Origin: Acinetobacter larvae
GTDB taxonomy: Bacteria; Pseudomonadota; Gammaproteobacteria; Pseudomonadales; Moraxellaceae
NCBI RefSeq assembly: GCF_001704115.1
Contig: NZ_CP016895.1
Coordinates: forward strand, 2,232,001 to 2,296,000
Reading direction: 5' to 3'
Length of the DNA: 64,000 nucleotides
A model generated the notes under the pieces. That model did no database searches, was not told the origin of the DNA, and saw only the letters and a list, made by a program, of their open reading frames with translations. Shown one piece after another: positions 10,309 through 19,260 of the stretch. A program made the position numbers and the translations under genes. The stretch's first letter is position 1; every line of letters begins with the position of its first letter.

Positions 10309-11310
10309 TTACTTCTGTAAAACAGCACGATAGAAAGCCCATTCATCTTCAATCATTTTCTCTATTGGACGTTTTACGCTCCAATTTAAAGTATTTTTGG
10401 CTTTTTGACTGCTTGAGCCTAAACAATCAAGCGTAATTGTTGGGAAGTTTGCTTCTACGGTCTGAATCGGAACTTGTGTAACCTCTGAAACGAGCGCTAG
10501 AAGTTGTTGGATTGAAATAACTTGTCCTGCAATATCAAATGCTTCACACACATTAACCTGTTTTTGTAAAAATAATAATACCTTTTGAATAACCTCACAG
10601 AGGTCTAAGACATGTACAAAACTGCGTTCTACAGTACCATCTTTGGTTTTTGCATAACGCTGTAATTCTATTGCATCGCGCTGTAATGCAGCGACTTGCA
10701 TCGCCAAAGGCACAATATTTTTAGGAAGTTGAGTCACCACTTCTCCAAGAATGCCTTGTTCAAACGCACCTGCAATATTACTTAAACGCAGAATAGCGAT
10801 TTTCCATTCATTATCGGTTTTAAAAGTATCCTGAATAATTTCTTCAATAAACTGTTGTGACTTAATATAAGGATTAGGATAGGCATAATTAAAGTTTAAT
10901 TGCTCATGTAAGGCTAGACTCGAATGCCCATATACCGCTAAACTTGATAGGTGGATGAGTTTACGTACCCCGGTTCTTTGCATGGAGCGCAATAAACTCA
11001 TAATACAACTGACATTATCGTTATAATATTCCAAGGGTTTAAGGTTTGATTCTTCAAGCGATTTAAATCCTGCGGTGTGCACGACTGTATCGATAGAATA
11101 TTGTTCAAATACCTTATTTAAAGCAGGTGTATTACGAATATCAATTTTAGTGAATGGAATATACATCCGTGAAATATATTCGAGCCGTTCCAAAGTGTCT
11201 AAACTTGCATTGGCTAAGTTATCGACAATCACAACCTCTTGTCGTTGTGCCAATAAGCTTAATACCACATGTGAACCGATGTATCCTAATCCACCAGTGA
11301 CTAAAATCAT
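10309..11310 (-). CDS. GalE-like SDR protein with altered catalytic YxxxK
   Basis: A 333-residue extended short-chain dehydrogenase that looks like UDP-glucose 4-epimerase along its length. It has TGGLGYIGSH (5-14), VVHTAGFKSLEES (76-88), the catalytic serine in HLSSLAVYG (Ser123) and the N of LSNIAGA. The YxxxK motif, SPYGKSK in E. coli, reads NPYIKSQ here: Tyr148 is kept but the lysine position is Gln152. The RDYIHV stretch is RSFVHV. This may be an enzyme of changed activity or a non-catalytic paralogue, so galE is not assigned. It is divergent from tusD across 76 bp. No sugar nucleotide genes are nearby. Confidence 0.8.
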   Translation of the reverse strand: MILVTGGLGYIGSHVVLSLLAQRQEVVIVDNLANASLDTLERLEYISRMYIPFTKIDIRNTPALNKVFEQYSIDTVVHTAGFKSLEESNLKPLEYYNDNVSCIMSLLRSMQRTGVRKLIHLSSLAVYGHSSLALHEQLNFNYAYPNPYIKSQQFIEEIIQDTFKTDNEWKIAILRLSNIAGAFEQGILGEVVTQLPKNIVPLAMQVAALQRDAIELQRYAKTKDGTVERSFVHVLDLCEVIQKVLLFLQKQVNVCEAFDIAGQVISIQQLLALVSEVTQVPIQTVEANFPTITLDCLGSSSQKAKNTLNWSVKRPIEKMIEDEWAFYRAVLQK

Positions 11311-11386
11311 TGTTTATTTCCTATATTTTTATGATCTGTAAATTTAATTGCGTTCCAACGCAACTATTCTTGGTATTTAAAATGAT

Positions 11387-11755
11387 ATGAGTACTTTACT
11401 GTTGATTACTGCTGCGCCCAGCGTAATACACGCTTGGCATGCCTTTGAGTTAACCAAAGCATTACTCATCCAAAAGCAGCAAGTACGCGTCTTTTTTTAT
11501 CAAGATGGCGTAACTGTTGCCAATCGCTTACTGTGGGTTCCAGACGACCAACGTAACCTATGTAAGGAATGGCAAAAACTTTCGATTCGTTTACCTGTAT
11601 GTGTTAGTGCTGCATTGGCTAGAGGAATTACTGATCAGGACAACGCAGCACGCCATCAACTCCATGCCGATAATTTAGCATCAGGTTTTGAGCTAGTCGG
11701 CTTGGGTGAGCTTGCTGATGCGGTACAGTCTAGTGATCGACTGCTTCGATTCTAA
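11387..11755 (+). CDS. tusD: Sulfurtransferase subunit TusD (DsrE family)
   Basis: DsrE-fold sulfur carrier of the TusBCD complex, which passes persulfide sulfur from TusA to TusE for 2-thiouridine formation in tRNA wobble bases. The 122-residue product has the conserved cysteine in LPVCVSAALARGI (about residue 72), which corresponds to the sulfur-carrying Cys78 of E. coli TusD. It starts a four-gene set with tusC, tusB and tusE on the same strand. The order D-C-B matches E. coli, and tusE is added here at the end. Confidence 0.85.
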   Translation: MSTLLLITAAPSVIHAWHAFELTKALLIQKQQVRVFFYQDGVTVANRLLWVPDDQRNLCKEWQKLSIRLPVCVSAALARGITDQDNAARHQLHADNLASGFELVGLGELADAVQSSDRLLRF

Positions 11756-11798
11756 GACTTAATATTACTGAGTTTGTTGCATTTAAAAGGCGTATTGT

Positions 11799-12149
11799 GT
11801 GAGTAGTGTTTTGGTCATTGTGACCCAATCCAATCTAAAGAGTTTAGCCATCTATGAGAGCCTATCTGCCATCATGGTCTTGGCGACTTTTGGCTGTGAA
11901 GTCAAAGTATTATTACAAGATGCTGGACTTAGTTTACTGAAATCAGAGCTACAGTTTAACGGTTTAAAACATGCATATAAGCATGCTTCAAATCTGCTAG
12001 ATGGTTTTGAGTTTTATGATCTCACGCCCATTCTAGTACAAAATAAAGATAAAAATGCAGAAGCAGTAACCCAGTCAACACAAGAACTTGCATTTATAGA
12101 ATTTAACAATGCATTTATTCAATCATTTGATCATGTGTTGTACTGGTAA
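11799..12149 (+). CDS. tusC: Sulfurtransferase subunit TusC (DsrF family)
   Basis: Structural DsrE/F-fold partner of TusD. The 116-residue product shows the family's N-terminal strand (VLVIVTQSNLKSLAIYESL), the DAGL turn and the C-terminal FDHVLYW. The start codon is GTG at 11799, with AAAAGG eight bases before it; no better in-frame ATG exists. The gene is divergent in sequence from enterobacterial TusC and the call leans on position between TusD and TusB homologues. It lies 43 bases after tusD. Confidence 0.75.
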   Translation: MSSVLVIVTQSNLKSLAIYESLSAIMVLATFGCEVKVLLQDAGLSLLKSELQFNGLKHAYKHASNLLDGFEFYDLTPILVQNKDKNAEAVTQSTQELAFIEFNNAFIQSFDHVLYW

Positions 12150-12177
12150 TCACTCATCGTAGAACTAAGGTAAAATC

Positions 12178-12459
12178 ATGTCTGAAGTCACACCGACCTT
12201 ACATTTACTACAATGTAAATATACGGAAGTCGATGCAATGTTATTGAAAATTGACCAAATTTATCATAACGGTGATGCTATTGTGGTGATGGGAGATGCC
12301 TTACTATGCCTCGACCATACAGGCTTTAACAATAAACAGCCCATTTATAGTTTAAATGTTGAAAACGAACTGTGCTCAAAGCACAATAGCTTAAGCCTAA
12401 GTTATGCGGAGTTTGCGCAATTGGTCGTTCATTTTAAACGCTGTATTAGCTATCAATAG
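12178..12459 (+). CDS. tusB: Sulfurtransferase subunit TusB (DsrH family)
   Basis: Small third subunit of the TusBCD hexamer. The 93-residue product has the DsrH pattern: an N-terminal strand (LHLLQCKYTE), an acidic DAIVVMGDALLCL stretch and a short helical end. It begins 28 bases after tusC with AAGGTAAA as the ribosome site. TusB is poorly conserved and I rely partly on gene order. Cysteines at about residues 13 and 44 do not match a known catalytic position. Confidence 0.72.
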   Translation: MSEVTPTLHLLQCKYTEVDAMLLKIDQIYHNGDAIVVMGDALLCLDHTGFNNKQPIYSLNVENELCSKHNSLSLSYAEFAQLVVHFKRCISYQ

Positions 12460-12556
12460 CACAACACCTCGCAATACATATTTTCATTGATTATTTTCAT
12501 GAAATTTTCATGCACTTTAATTACCGTCATTTACTTTAATCGCTATTACGATATTC

Positions 12557-12868
12557 ATGCATTTAGAACTTGATCAAGATGGTCATCTACTTGACTATAC
12601 CCAATGGACCCCTGAAATCGCTCAACAGCTTGCGGAGCCCTTACAAATACAGCTTAGTGCTTGGCATTTAGAGGTATTGGCTGCTGTTCGAAGCTTTTAC
12701 CAACAATTTGGTCACGCACCTGCTACTCGCCCATTGCTTAAATATCTCAATAAAAGCTTAGACCCGGAGCTAAATAACACTGTGTTACAGCAACGTTTTA
12801 ATACGGGCTTAGTGGCGCGACAATTAAGCCGTCTCGCAGGAATCCCAAAACCTGCAAATTGTCTGTAA
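12557..12868 (+). CDS. tusE: TusE / DsrC-like sulfur acceptor
   Basis: Takes sulfur from TusBCD and hands it to the tRNA thiolase MnmA. The 103-residue protein ends in GIPKPANCL: the penultimate cysteine is the family's sulfur-carrying residue. The second DsrC cysteine, eleven residues earlier, is a serine here (Ser91), which marks a TusE and not a dissimilatory DsrC. The helical core YQQFGHAPATRPLLKYL is typical. Only 97 bp separate it from tusB, so it may share the transcript or have its own promoter. No terminator is seen after it. Confidence 0.88.
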   Translation: MHLELDQDGHLLDYTQWTPEIAQQLAEPLQIQLSAWHLEVLAAVRSFYQQFGHAPATRPLLKYLNKSLDPELNNTVLQQRFNTGLVARQLSRLAGIPKPANCL

Positions 12869-13736
12869 TCTTGAAAGCAATTGTAACCCTTAAAGCGACT
12901 GTAGTCTTTGCAGCAAAGCAATAGATGCTCCAACATAAAATGCTATTTTTAGCCTGCCCTGAGTGGGTGAGATTGTTGATTGCTAATAATTTTGCCATTG
13001 CTTGCTGAGAACATACCCGCTCGCTACGTGTTTGATTGAATATACAAACCCTCTATAAATGAGCATTTTGGTCATTCAAGCCATCTGCGATTTATTGCGA
13101 TGGCTTAGCCTAGGTCTTTCATCTCAGGGACGATACAGCCCATGCATCTCAGATGCCATAACATAGACCAGCTTTTGCTCTTGTCCACATGATATTGACG
13201 CTACCCTGTATTCTGGCTATATAAAGCCAATATTTCTGAGAAACGTCTTGCTCTCAAAATATAAGCATATATTTTTCATAAACTTACAAAAATTAAATAA
13301 GATATGATCAATTTTAAAAACCTTGTACACCGAAATAACAACATTTTTTACTTAGACCACGGGATCTATCATAAAAATTAAGATTACTACGCTGCGTCTC
13401 CACTCAGGCAATGATATCTACCAGCAAATACCTGCCTTATTCTGCCTTACAAAGCCTCGAGCAAGCTCATGGGTACAGCAAATGTATCATTGTGCTTTTA
13501 TCATTTTGGTCAATTCAAGCAAAATCTTTACCAAGAATAATCTATCTAGAATTTGTCATTTTTTAACATTGTCAGATCAAAGCAAAATTAACAATAATGC
13601 AGACCGGATTGATGGCGCTTTTCTACAATGTTCAATACAAACTATAAAATAATTGTAAAAAATTATGCCATAATAATTAAACTTTGCAGTGATCTTGCAA
13701 AGTTTAAGTGTAACTTTTAAATTTGGAGCAGGCTGC
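12869..13736. other. 868-bp gap between tusE and aroQ
   Basis: No convincing gene is visible. It contains an inverted repeat AAGCCATC...GATGGCTT (13078-13106, 13-base loop), a small palindrome GCATCTCAGATGC (13144-13156), an AT-rich tract from about 13250 and the aroQ leader hairpin listed next. The aroQ-accBC promoter must lie here. Confidence 0.5.
13677..13707 (+). promoter_or_regulatory. Perfect 12-bp inverted repeat in the aroQ-accBC leader
   Basis: TTAAACTTTGCA and TGCAAAGTTTAA are exact complements around a 7-base spacer, ending 30 bases before the aroQ start. There is no T run and it is inside the leader, so it is not an ordinary terminator. It could be an operator or an RNA hairpin. 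Confidence 0.6.
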
Positions 13737-14192
13737 ATGAGTTCGACTATTTTGGTTCTTCATGGACCAAACTTAAACTTGCTAGGACAGCGCGAACCTG
13801 AAGTCTATGGTCATTTGACCCTTAACGATATCAATCAACAGTTATCGACACAAGCTGCGCAACAGCACATCCAACTTGCAACTTTCCAAAGTAATTGGGA
13901 AGGCGCACTTGTTGACCGAATACATCAAGCACCACAACAAGGGGTTGGATTTATTATTATTAATCCAGCAGCACTGACACATAGCTCCGTTGCATTAAGA
14001 GATGCTTTGCTCGGCGTTGCCCTCCCTTTTATTGAAGTGCATTTATCGAATGTCCATGCGCGTGAAGCATTTCGACATCATTCATATTTATCTGATAAAG
14101 CAATTGGCGTCATTTGTGGCTTAGGTGCCCAAGGTTATCGTGCTGCACTCGATTATGCCATTGCCCATCTTCAATCTACATCCCTATCATAA
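13737..14192 (+). CDS. aroQ: Type II 3-dehydroquinate dehydratase
   Basis: Shikimate pathway step 3: dehydration of 3-dehydroquinate to 3-dehydroshikimate by the dodecameric type II enzyme. The 151-residue product begins [17 protein letters not shown] and has the lid with the catalytic tyrosine (REPEVYG), the [16 protein letters not shown] stretch and the histidine region [17 protein letters not shown]. The frame stays open upstream to 13689, but 13737 is the start because GGAGCAGG precedes it and the family begins here. It heads the aroQ-accB-accC operon, an order common in gammaproteobacteria, 18 bases before accB. Confidence 0.95.
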   Translation: MSSTILVLHGPNLNLLGQREPEVYGHLTLNDINQQLSTQAAQQHIQLATFQSNWEGALVDRIHQAPQQGVGFIIINPAALTHSSVALRDALLGVALPFIEVHLSNVHAREAFRHHSYLSDKAIGVICGLGAQGYRAALDYAIAHLQSTSLS

Positions 14193-14210
14193 TTTTAGGA
14201 AAATAAACCC

Positions 14211-14627
14211 ATGGATATTCGTAAAATTAAAAAGCTCATTGATTTGATGATTGAATCTGATCTTCAAGCAATTGAAGTCAAAGAAGGAGATCAATCAATT
14301 GCTTTAACTAGGCGTAATCCAGTGGTTGGTCAGGTCATTGCACCTGCGGCTGCGCCAGTCGAAACTCCAGTGGTTAAATCCGCAGCCCGTGGTGCTGTTG
14401 AAACATCACCGATGGTGGGGGTGTTTTATGCAGCGCCAAGCCCTGGTGAAGCACCATTTGTCAATGTAGGTCAAACCATTTCCGCTGGTGAAACACTTGG
14501 CATCATTGAAGCCATGAAAATTATGAATCCGATCGAAGCAACACAAAGCGGTGTCATTGAAGAAATTCTCGTTAAAAATGGTGACGTGATTCAATTTGGA
14601 CAACCATTATTCCGCTACCGCGCTTAA
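14211..14627 (+). CDS. accB: Biotin carboxyl carrier protein of acetyl-CoA carboxylase
   Basis: Carries the carboxybiotin between biotin carboxylase and carboxyltransferase in the first step of fatty acid synthesis. The 138-residue product has a short N-terminal helix region, a Pro/Ala-rich linker (about 38-60) and the biotinyl domain with EAMKIMNPIEA, biotin being attached to Lys103. The thumb segment ASPSPGEAPF-like (APSPGEAPFV) is present, as in E. coli AccB. accC starts 17 bases after the stop. Confidence 0.96.
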   Translation: MDIRKIKKLIDLMIESDLQAIEVKEGDQSIALTRRNPVVGQVIAPAAAPVETPVVKSAARGAVETSPMVGVFYAAPSPGEAPFVNVGQTISAGETLGIIEAMKIMNPIEATQSGVIEEILVKNGDVIQFGQPLFRYRA

Positions 14628-14644
14628 GCTTATAGGGGATAACA

Positions 14645-16015
14645 ATGTTGCAAAAAGTATTGATTGCAAACCGTGGTGAAATTGCTTTACGCATTACCCG
14701 AGCTTGTAAAACACTGGGGATCAAAACCGTAGGTATTTATTCAGATGCAGACAAAGATCTGATGCACCTACATTTTGTTGATGAAGCCGTTTGTATTGGA
14801 CCTGGCGCAAGCAGTGATAGTTATTTAAATATTCCAGCAATTATCACCGCAGCAGAAATTACCGGTGCAGATGCAATTCACCCAGGTTATGGTTTTCTCT
14901 CAGAGAATGCTGAATTTGCTGAAATTGTTGAAAGCTCAGGTTTTATCTTTATTGGCCCTCGTCCAGAGCATATCCGCCTGATGGGAAATAAAGTATCCGC
15001 CATTACCGCAATGCGTAAAGCGGGCGTTCCAACCGTACCGGGTTCAGCACACGCGGTTACACCCAATAATGCGTTGGCTGAAGCCAAAGAAATTGGTTTC
15101 CCATTGATCGTAAAAGCTGCCGCAGGTGGTGGTGGTCGGGGTATGCGTATCGTTGAGCGTGTTGACACCCTACTCGAATCTGTACAAGCGGCGCAACGCG
15201 ATGCAGAAATGTGGTTTGGTGATGACACGGTCTATATGGAACGCTTCCTGCAAAAACCTCGTCACGTTGAGATTCAAGTGCTCGGCGATGGCAATGGTCA
15301 TGCCATACATCTATATGATCGTGATTGTTCTTTACAACGCCGTCACCAAAAGGTGCTTGAAGAAGCACCCGCACCGAACTTACCAGAACAAGCTCGCGCA
15401 GATATTTTAGAAGCCTGTGTGAATGCTTGTAAGTTGATTCAGTATCGAGGTGCAGGAACGTTTGAGTTTTTGTTTGAAGATGATGAATTTTTCTTCATTG
15501 AAATGAATACACGTGTTCAAGTAGAGCACCCAGTGACTGAGCAAGTGACAGGCATTGATATTATTGAGCAACAACTTCGCATTGCTGCTGGTTTAGGCTT
15601 AAATCTGTCACAAGAAGATATTTCAGTACAAGGACATGCGATCGAGTGTCGTATCAATGCAGAAGATCCATCTACCTTTTTACCTTCGCCAGGTAAAATT
15701 GAAAGCTTCTATGCACCAGGTGGTGCAGGAATTCGCTTAGATTCACATATTTATACGGGATATAGTATTCCACCATATTATGACTCTATGATTGCTAAGC
15801 TGATTGCACATGGTAAAGACCGTGCTACAGCAATTGCACGTATGAAACAAGCTTTGGATGAAATGATCTTGACGGGTATTAAAACCAATATTCCCCTGCA
15901 CAAAGATTTAATTCTAGAAGATGCTCAATTTTGTGAACAGGCAATGGATATTCATTATTTAGAGAATCATTTATTAAAACAACTTGAAGTTACCACGGTA
16001 GACCTTAAAGTTTAA
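14645..16015 (+). CDS. accC: Biotin carboxylase subunit of acetyl-CoA carboxylase
   Basis: ATP-grasp enzyme that carboxylates the biotin on AccB with bicarbonate and ATP. The 456-residue product has the N-terminal domain ([13 protein letters not shown]), the glycine-rich ATP lid [25 protein letters not shown], and the catalytic [16 protein letters not shown] near residue 290. GGGGAT(AACA) stands before the ATG. A terminator follows, closing the aroQ-accBC operon. No anomaly. Confidence 0.97.
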   Translation: MLQKVLIANRGEIALRITRACKTLGIKTVGIYSDADKDLMHLHFVDEAVCIGPGASSDSYLNIPAIITAAEITGADAIHPGYGFLSENAEFAEIVESSGFIFIGPRPEHIRLMGNKVSAITAMRKAGVPTVPGSAHAVTPNNALAEAKEIGFPLIVKAAAGGGGRGMRIVERVDTLLESVQAAQRDAEMWFGDDTVYMERFLQKPRHVEIQVLGDGNGHAIHLYDRDCSLQRRHQKVLEEAPAPNLPEQARADILEACVNACKLIQYRGAGTFEFLFEDDEFFFIEMNTRVQVEHPVTEQVTGIDIIEQQLRIAAGLGLNLSQEDISVQGHAIECRINAEDPSTFLPSPGKIESFYAPGGAGIRLDSHIYTGYSIPPYYDSMIAKLIAHGKDRATAIARMKQALDEMILTGIKTNIPLHKDLILEDAQFCEQAMDIHYLENHLLKQLEVTTVDLKV

Positions 16016-16040
16016 TTTTATTTCATACGGTTTTCCCTTA

Positions 16041-16067
16041 GCCCTAACCTCGGTTAGGGCTTCTTTT
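16041..16067 (+). terminator. Terminator of aroQ-accB-accC
   Basis: GCCCTAAC and GTTAGGGC around a CTCG tetraloop, followed by TTCTTTTT, 26 bases after the accC stop. Confidence 0.9.
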
Positions 16068-16380
16068 TAGAAGCGACTTATCTCTTTACCTCAATTCTCT
16101 TTGCCTCAATATTTTGCTATATTTCAAACTCACTTTTTCTTCAAATTATAAAATCGCAATACACACAGATCATTTTTCAGTTTATCTCTTCGCCGCAGCT
16201 CAGTATACTACAACGCATAATATGCTCACTATACTGAAATAAAAGCCATTTATTATGATGTTTAGCTGTATGCAATGGCTTGATTTGAATTTTAGTGATT
16301 TGGCTTTGCAAAAAGTTTTAACGCAGCTATATTATTGTACAACTTTAAAATGATAAATTTTCCGGGATTTTCTACTCTCT
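16068..16380. other. AT-rich gap before the lipoprotein hydrolase
   Basis: No gene seen. It holds a nested inverted repeat at 16200-16237: outer arms TCAGTATA and TATACTGA, inner GCATAATATGC. This may be part of the promoter or operator of the gene at 16381. Confidence 0.4.
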
Positions 16381-18393
16381 ATGTTGCCTACTCATTCAAA
16401 AAAAGCATGGCTCTTGGTTTTGGCACTCAGCCCTATTTTCATCACTGGATGCCAAGTTGTCAGTGTTAAAAATCAAGCACTCAATGTCACCATCGCGAAT
16501 GAGCGGGATAATATTCTCACCCGTAGTAAATTAAGTGAAGCAACATTAAACGTCTTATCTATGACGGGCAGCGAGGCGAAACATTGTGAAATTGATCCCG
16601 AGCAATGTATTACTGGTTTATTAAAAATTCCACAAATCCAAGATGAACAACTCTATTCTGCCGCCAGCGAGCTTTATTTATCTCGTGCACTGGCGCTTGA
16701 TTCAGAATGTAAACTCAGTCGCTTTAGTCAACGCCATAAAGAAGAAAAGCAACAGCAAGAAATCGAAAGCTATCACAAATGCTTAGATCAACAAATTTAT
16801 ATGTATGATAAAAGCATACGCTATAGTTATGTTTACTTATTTAAAACACGACGTGGACCGCAAGACCGTATTTTTGATAATAGACAAGTTCAGATCCGAG
16901 ATTTTTACAATCAGGCTCTCGCTAAAATGATTACAACCTACAGTGTTAGACATAAAACAGAAGGTGTGATCGATAAAGAACTCAAGTTTGGCAACAATAC
17001 CTTTCATATCAACTTTACTGGTTATCCACAACTCGCCAATGAAAGCGTTGAAAGTTTATTATCTAGCTATAATCTAAACTTCTCAGGCTTACGCTCAATT
17101 AACCGTCGCGATGGTTTTGGCTCCGAGTTTATTGCAATATTAAATAAACCAGATGCACCAGAAATGAACGATTATATTATCGATCCTTTACATCATAAAT
17201 ATAAAAATGGTATGAACCCCAATATCCACCAGCCTCGATATTTATCTGTAAGTATCGTTGCCGAGCCCAGATCAGACCAATATAGTATTGAACAAATTTT
17301 AAATAATGCCGATTTTGATATTAAAGTATTCGACCCCTATAGTGTCGACAACCTCAAAGTTGCTGGGCGTGAATATCCTCTAGCCGCGAATTTCTCTGCA
17401 CCTTATGGCTTATGGTTGGCTGAAAACAAACTCGGAATTTCAGCCTATTTGAGTTTGATTGATCGCGATCAAAACCTCACCATGCCGCACCTCTATATGC
17501 TTGAACCTTATAATCCCAATAAAAAAGTCATTGTATTGGTACATGGTCTAGCCAGTAGTCCTGAAGCATGGATTCGACTCACCAACGATATTATGGGTGA
17601 TCCTGTTTTACGGGATCATTATCAAGTTTGGCAAGTGTTTTATTCTACCAATATGCCCATTTTTGAAAGTCGCTATCAAATTAATGCCATCATTAACCAG
17701 ACTTTCTCAACACTTGATCCACAGGCATCTGCAGCAAAAGATGCTGTTTTAATTGGTCATAGTATGGGTGGGATTATTGCGCGACTATTGGTCAGCGACC
17801 ACAATTTGGTCAACTCTGCTACAACCGTGTTTTCCCCGCGAGAAGCAAATCGTTTAAAACAAAACCCTATATTCCAAGAGCGTTTAACCATCAAACCGAT
17901 TGAAAATTTTGATCGCGCAATTTTCCTCGCTGCGCCACACCGCGGCACTGCTTTTGCTGATCGTTGGTTTACCCGTTTAGCACGTCGTATTATTAAACTT
18001 CCTGGCGCATTTGTTGGTGCAATGGTCAATACCATTGAAGACAAAGATATACACGTAAAAGACTTTGTAAATGAAATTGGCAAAGGAATTATTCAAAATG
18101 GTCCAAGTGATTTAAGTCATAATTCTAAATTTACGTTATTAACTGAAGATATTCAGCCTCGTAAAGGTATGATCTTTCATTCTATTATGGGCAATGTCAC
18201 AGACAGTAATGACCCTGATGTTATGACAGATGGAATTGTGCCGTATAAAAGTGCTCACTTAGGCGGAGCCAAATCAGAAAAAATTATTAAAGGTGGACAT
18301 TCTATTCAAGAAACACCCGAAGCAGTATTAGAATTACGCCGTATTTTAAGAGAGCATTTAACCCAATTGAACATCTATAAACCCAACTCTTAG
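16381..18393 (+). CDS. Large lipoprotein with alpha/beta-hydrolase (lipase-like) domain
   Basis: A 670-residue envelope protein. It starts with a basic n-region, a hydrophobic helix and a lipobox, IFITGC (Cys24), so it should be lipidated. Residues 25-370 are of no family I recognise; the C-terminal 300 residues are an alpha/beta hydrolase with the oxyanion stretch LVHGLASSPEAW, the nucleophile elbow GHSMGG (Ser461) and a likely catalytic His640 in GGHSIQETPE. Substrate unknown; lipase, esterase or acyltransferase activity on envelope lipids is inferred. Its stop codon is directly followed by an IS3-family fragment, so the sequence downstream of the gene has been rearranged while the reading frame looks whole. 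Confidence 0.85.
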   Translation: MLPTHSKKAWLLVLALSPIFITGCQVVSVKNQALNVTIANERDNILTRSKLSEATLNVLSMTGSEAKHCEIDPEQCITGLLKIPQIQDEQLYSAASELYLSRALALDSECKLSRFSQRHKEEKQQQEIESYHKCLDQQIYMYDKSIRYSYVYLFKTRRGPQDRIFDNRQVQIRDFYNQALAKMITTYSVRHKTEGVIDKELKFGNNTFHINFTGYPQLANESVESLLSSYNLNFSGLRSINRRDGFGSEFIAILNKPDAPEMNDYIIDPLHHKYKNGMNPNIHQPRYLSVSIVAEPRSDQYSIEQILNNADFDIKVFDPYSVDNLKVAGREYPLAANFSAPYGLWLAENKLGISAYLSLIDRDQNLTMPHLYMLEPYNPNKKVIVLVHGLASSPEAWIRLTNDIMGDPVLRDHYQVWQVFYSTNMPIFESRYQINAIINQTFSTLDPQASAAKDAVLIGHSMGGIIARLLVSDHNLVNSATTVFSPREANRLKQNPIFQERLTIKPIENFDRAIFLAAPHRGTAFADRWFTRLARRIIKLPGAFVGAMVNTIEDKDIHVKDFVNEIGKGIIQNGPSDLSHNSKFTLLTEDIQPRKGMIFHSIMGNVTDSNDPDVMTDGIVPYKSAHLGGAKSEKIIKGGHSIQETPEAVLELRRILREHLTQLNIYKPNS

Positions 18394-18456
18394 ACAGATG
18401 GCTATGACGGTTATCAAAATGCTCTCACGGAGCGAATCAATGGTATTTTAAAAATG
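18394..18456 (+). pseudogene. IS3-family transposase (orfB) fragment
   Basis: Directly after the hydrolase stop codon the same frame reads DGYDGYQNALTERINGILK. This matches the C-terminal region of IS3-family (IS150/IS51-like) transposases, which carry the pattern N-A-x-A-E-R-[IV]-N-G-[IV]-[IL]-K. The similarity stops abruptly at about 18456. About 20 residues only, so the subgroup is not assigned. Likely a relic left by deletion. Confidence 0.65.
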
Positions 18457-18720
18457 TTTTATTTGCTCAGTCAACTTTTTATCAATCCAATGAACATTGG
18501 CATATTTCATTTCCAAGTTATGTGTATCTGATGACTCTTCATTTCCATCAGGATAGCCTTTGATATACAGTTTAATGCCGCTTTTGCTAATGAAATCTGT
18601 CAAATGATATTGATCATTAAAACCATCCCAATCTACCTTAATTTCGGCTCCAGCAGAATATGAACCTTGTTGATCAGATAACATCTGACTACCAGCCCAA
18701 CAGCTTCTACCGTAATTCTG
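18448..18720 (-). pseudogene. Remnant of an unrecognised gene, C-terminal part
   Basis: An open frame of 90 codons on the minus strand. The coding-like text begins before the first ATG (18684), as QNYGRSCWAGSQM, up to a stop at 18721-18723, so the ATG is not a convincing natural start. The product is hydrophilic and acidic (SAGAEIKVDWDGFNDQYHL, YPDGNEESSDTH) and ends TEQIKHF. I do not recognise the family. It is most simply the tail of a larger gene broken by frameshifts; another coding-like scrap lies at 18856-18948. Confidence 0.4.
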
Positions 18721-18855
18721 TCAAAATTACCCTTTTGAACTTTCAACTTTATTTCGAGCTATTCTGCTGAGGTATCACCTGCAGCATTAGGAACACCAAA
18801 CGGCGAAAATAGCTTACCAGTCGGCTTTATACTTACAAATTTAATTTCATGGCTT

Positions 18856-18948
18856 TTATTTATGAGTATCTTTAAAGTTCGACGTAGTATCGTGTGATGA
18901 CATAGCGCTTGCAAAAGCAGCTCCACCAATGTCAGGACCGGTATCACC
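18856..18948 (-). pseudogene. Second coding-like scrap in the decayed island
   Basis: Minus-strand frame bounded by stops on both sides reads GDTGPDIGGAAFASAMSSHD and continues to a stop at 18856. A competing frame (18759-18947) is open over the same bases. It may belong to the same broken gene as the 18448-18720 remnant. The rest, 18949-19260, is very AT-rich with an A10 run near 19135 and no gene. Confidence 0.3.
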
Positions 18949-19260
18949 CTACCAGCAAATTCTGTATCGACATAAGCTTACAACCACACGATAATGTATC
19001 GTTCACACGTGCCGCAGATTTTCCCATAATCTGCATACATTTATTGTTATATACGGCGTTACCATTCTTAACCTTTGATTAATTTAAGAATTATTGAATA
19101 ATTAATCTCAAAAATCACCAAGGGTTCAAAACAACAAAAAAAAAAGCAAAAATTTTATAAATATTTTTAAATTATTTAGTTTAACTGTACAAAAGAAAAC
19201 TGCACAAGGCTGATTTTAAGATACTATTATTCGGACTTGAAAAGGATGCGAACTTTACTT

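Noticed and set aside
13142..13155. ATGCATCTCAGATG shared with 51662-51675
   Set aside because: The two 14-bp matches are half palindromic and the flanks do not match, so a dispersed element is not supported.
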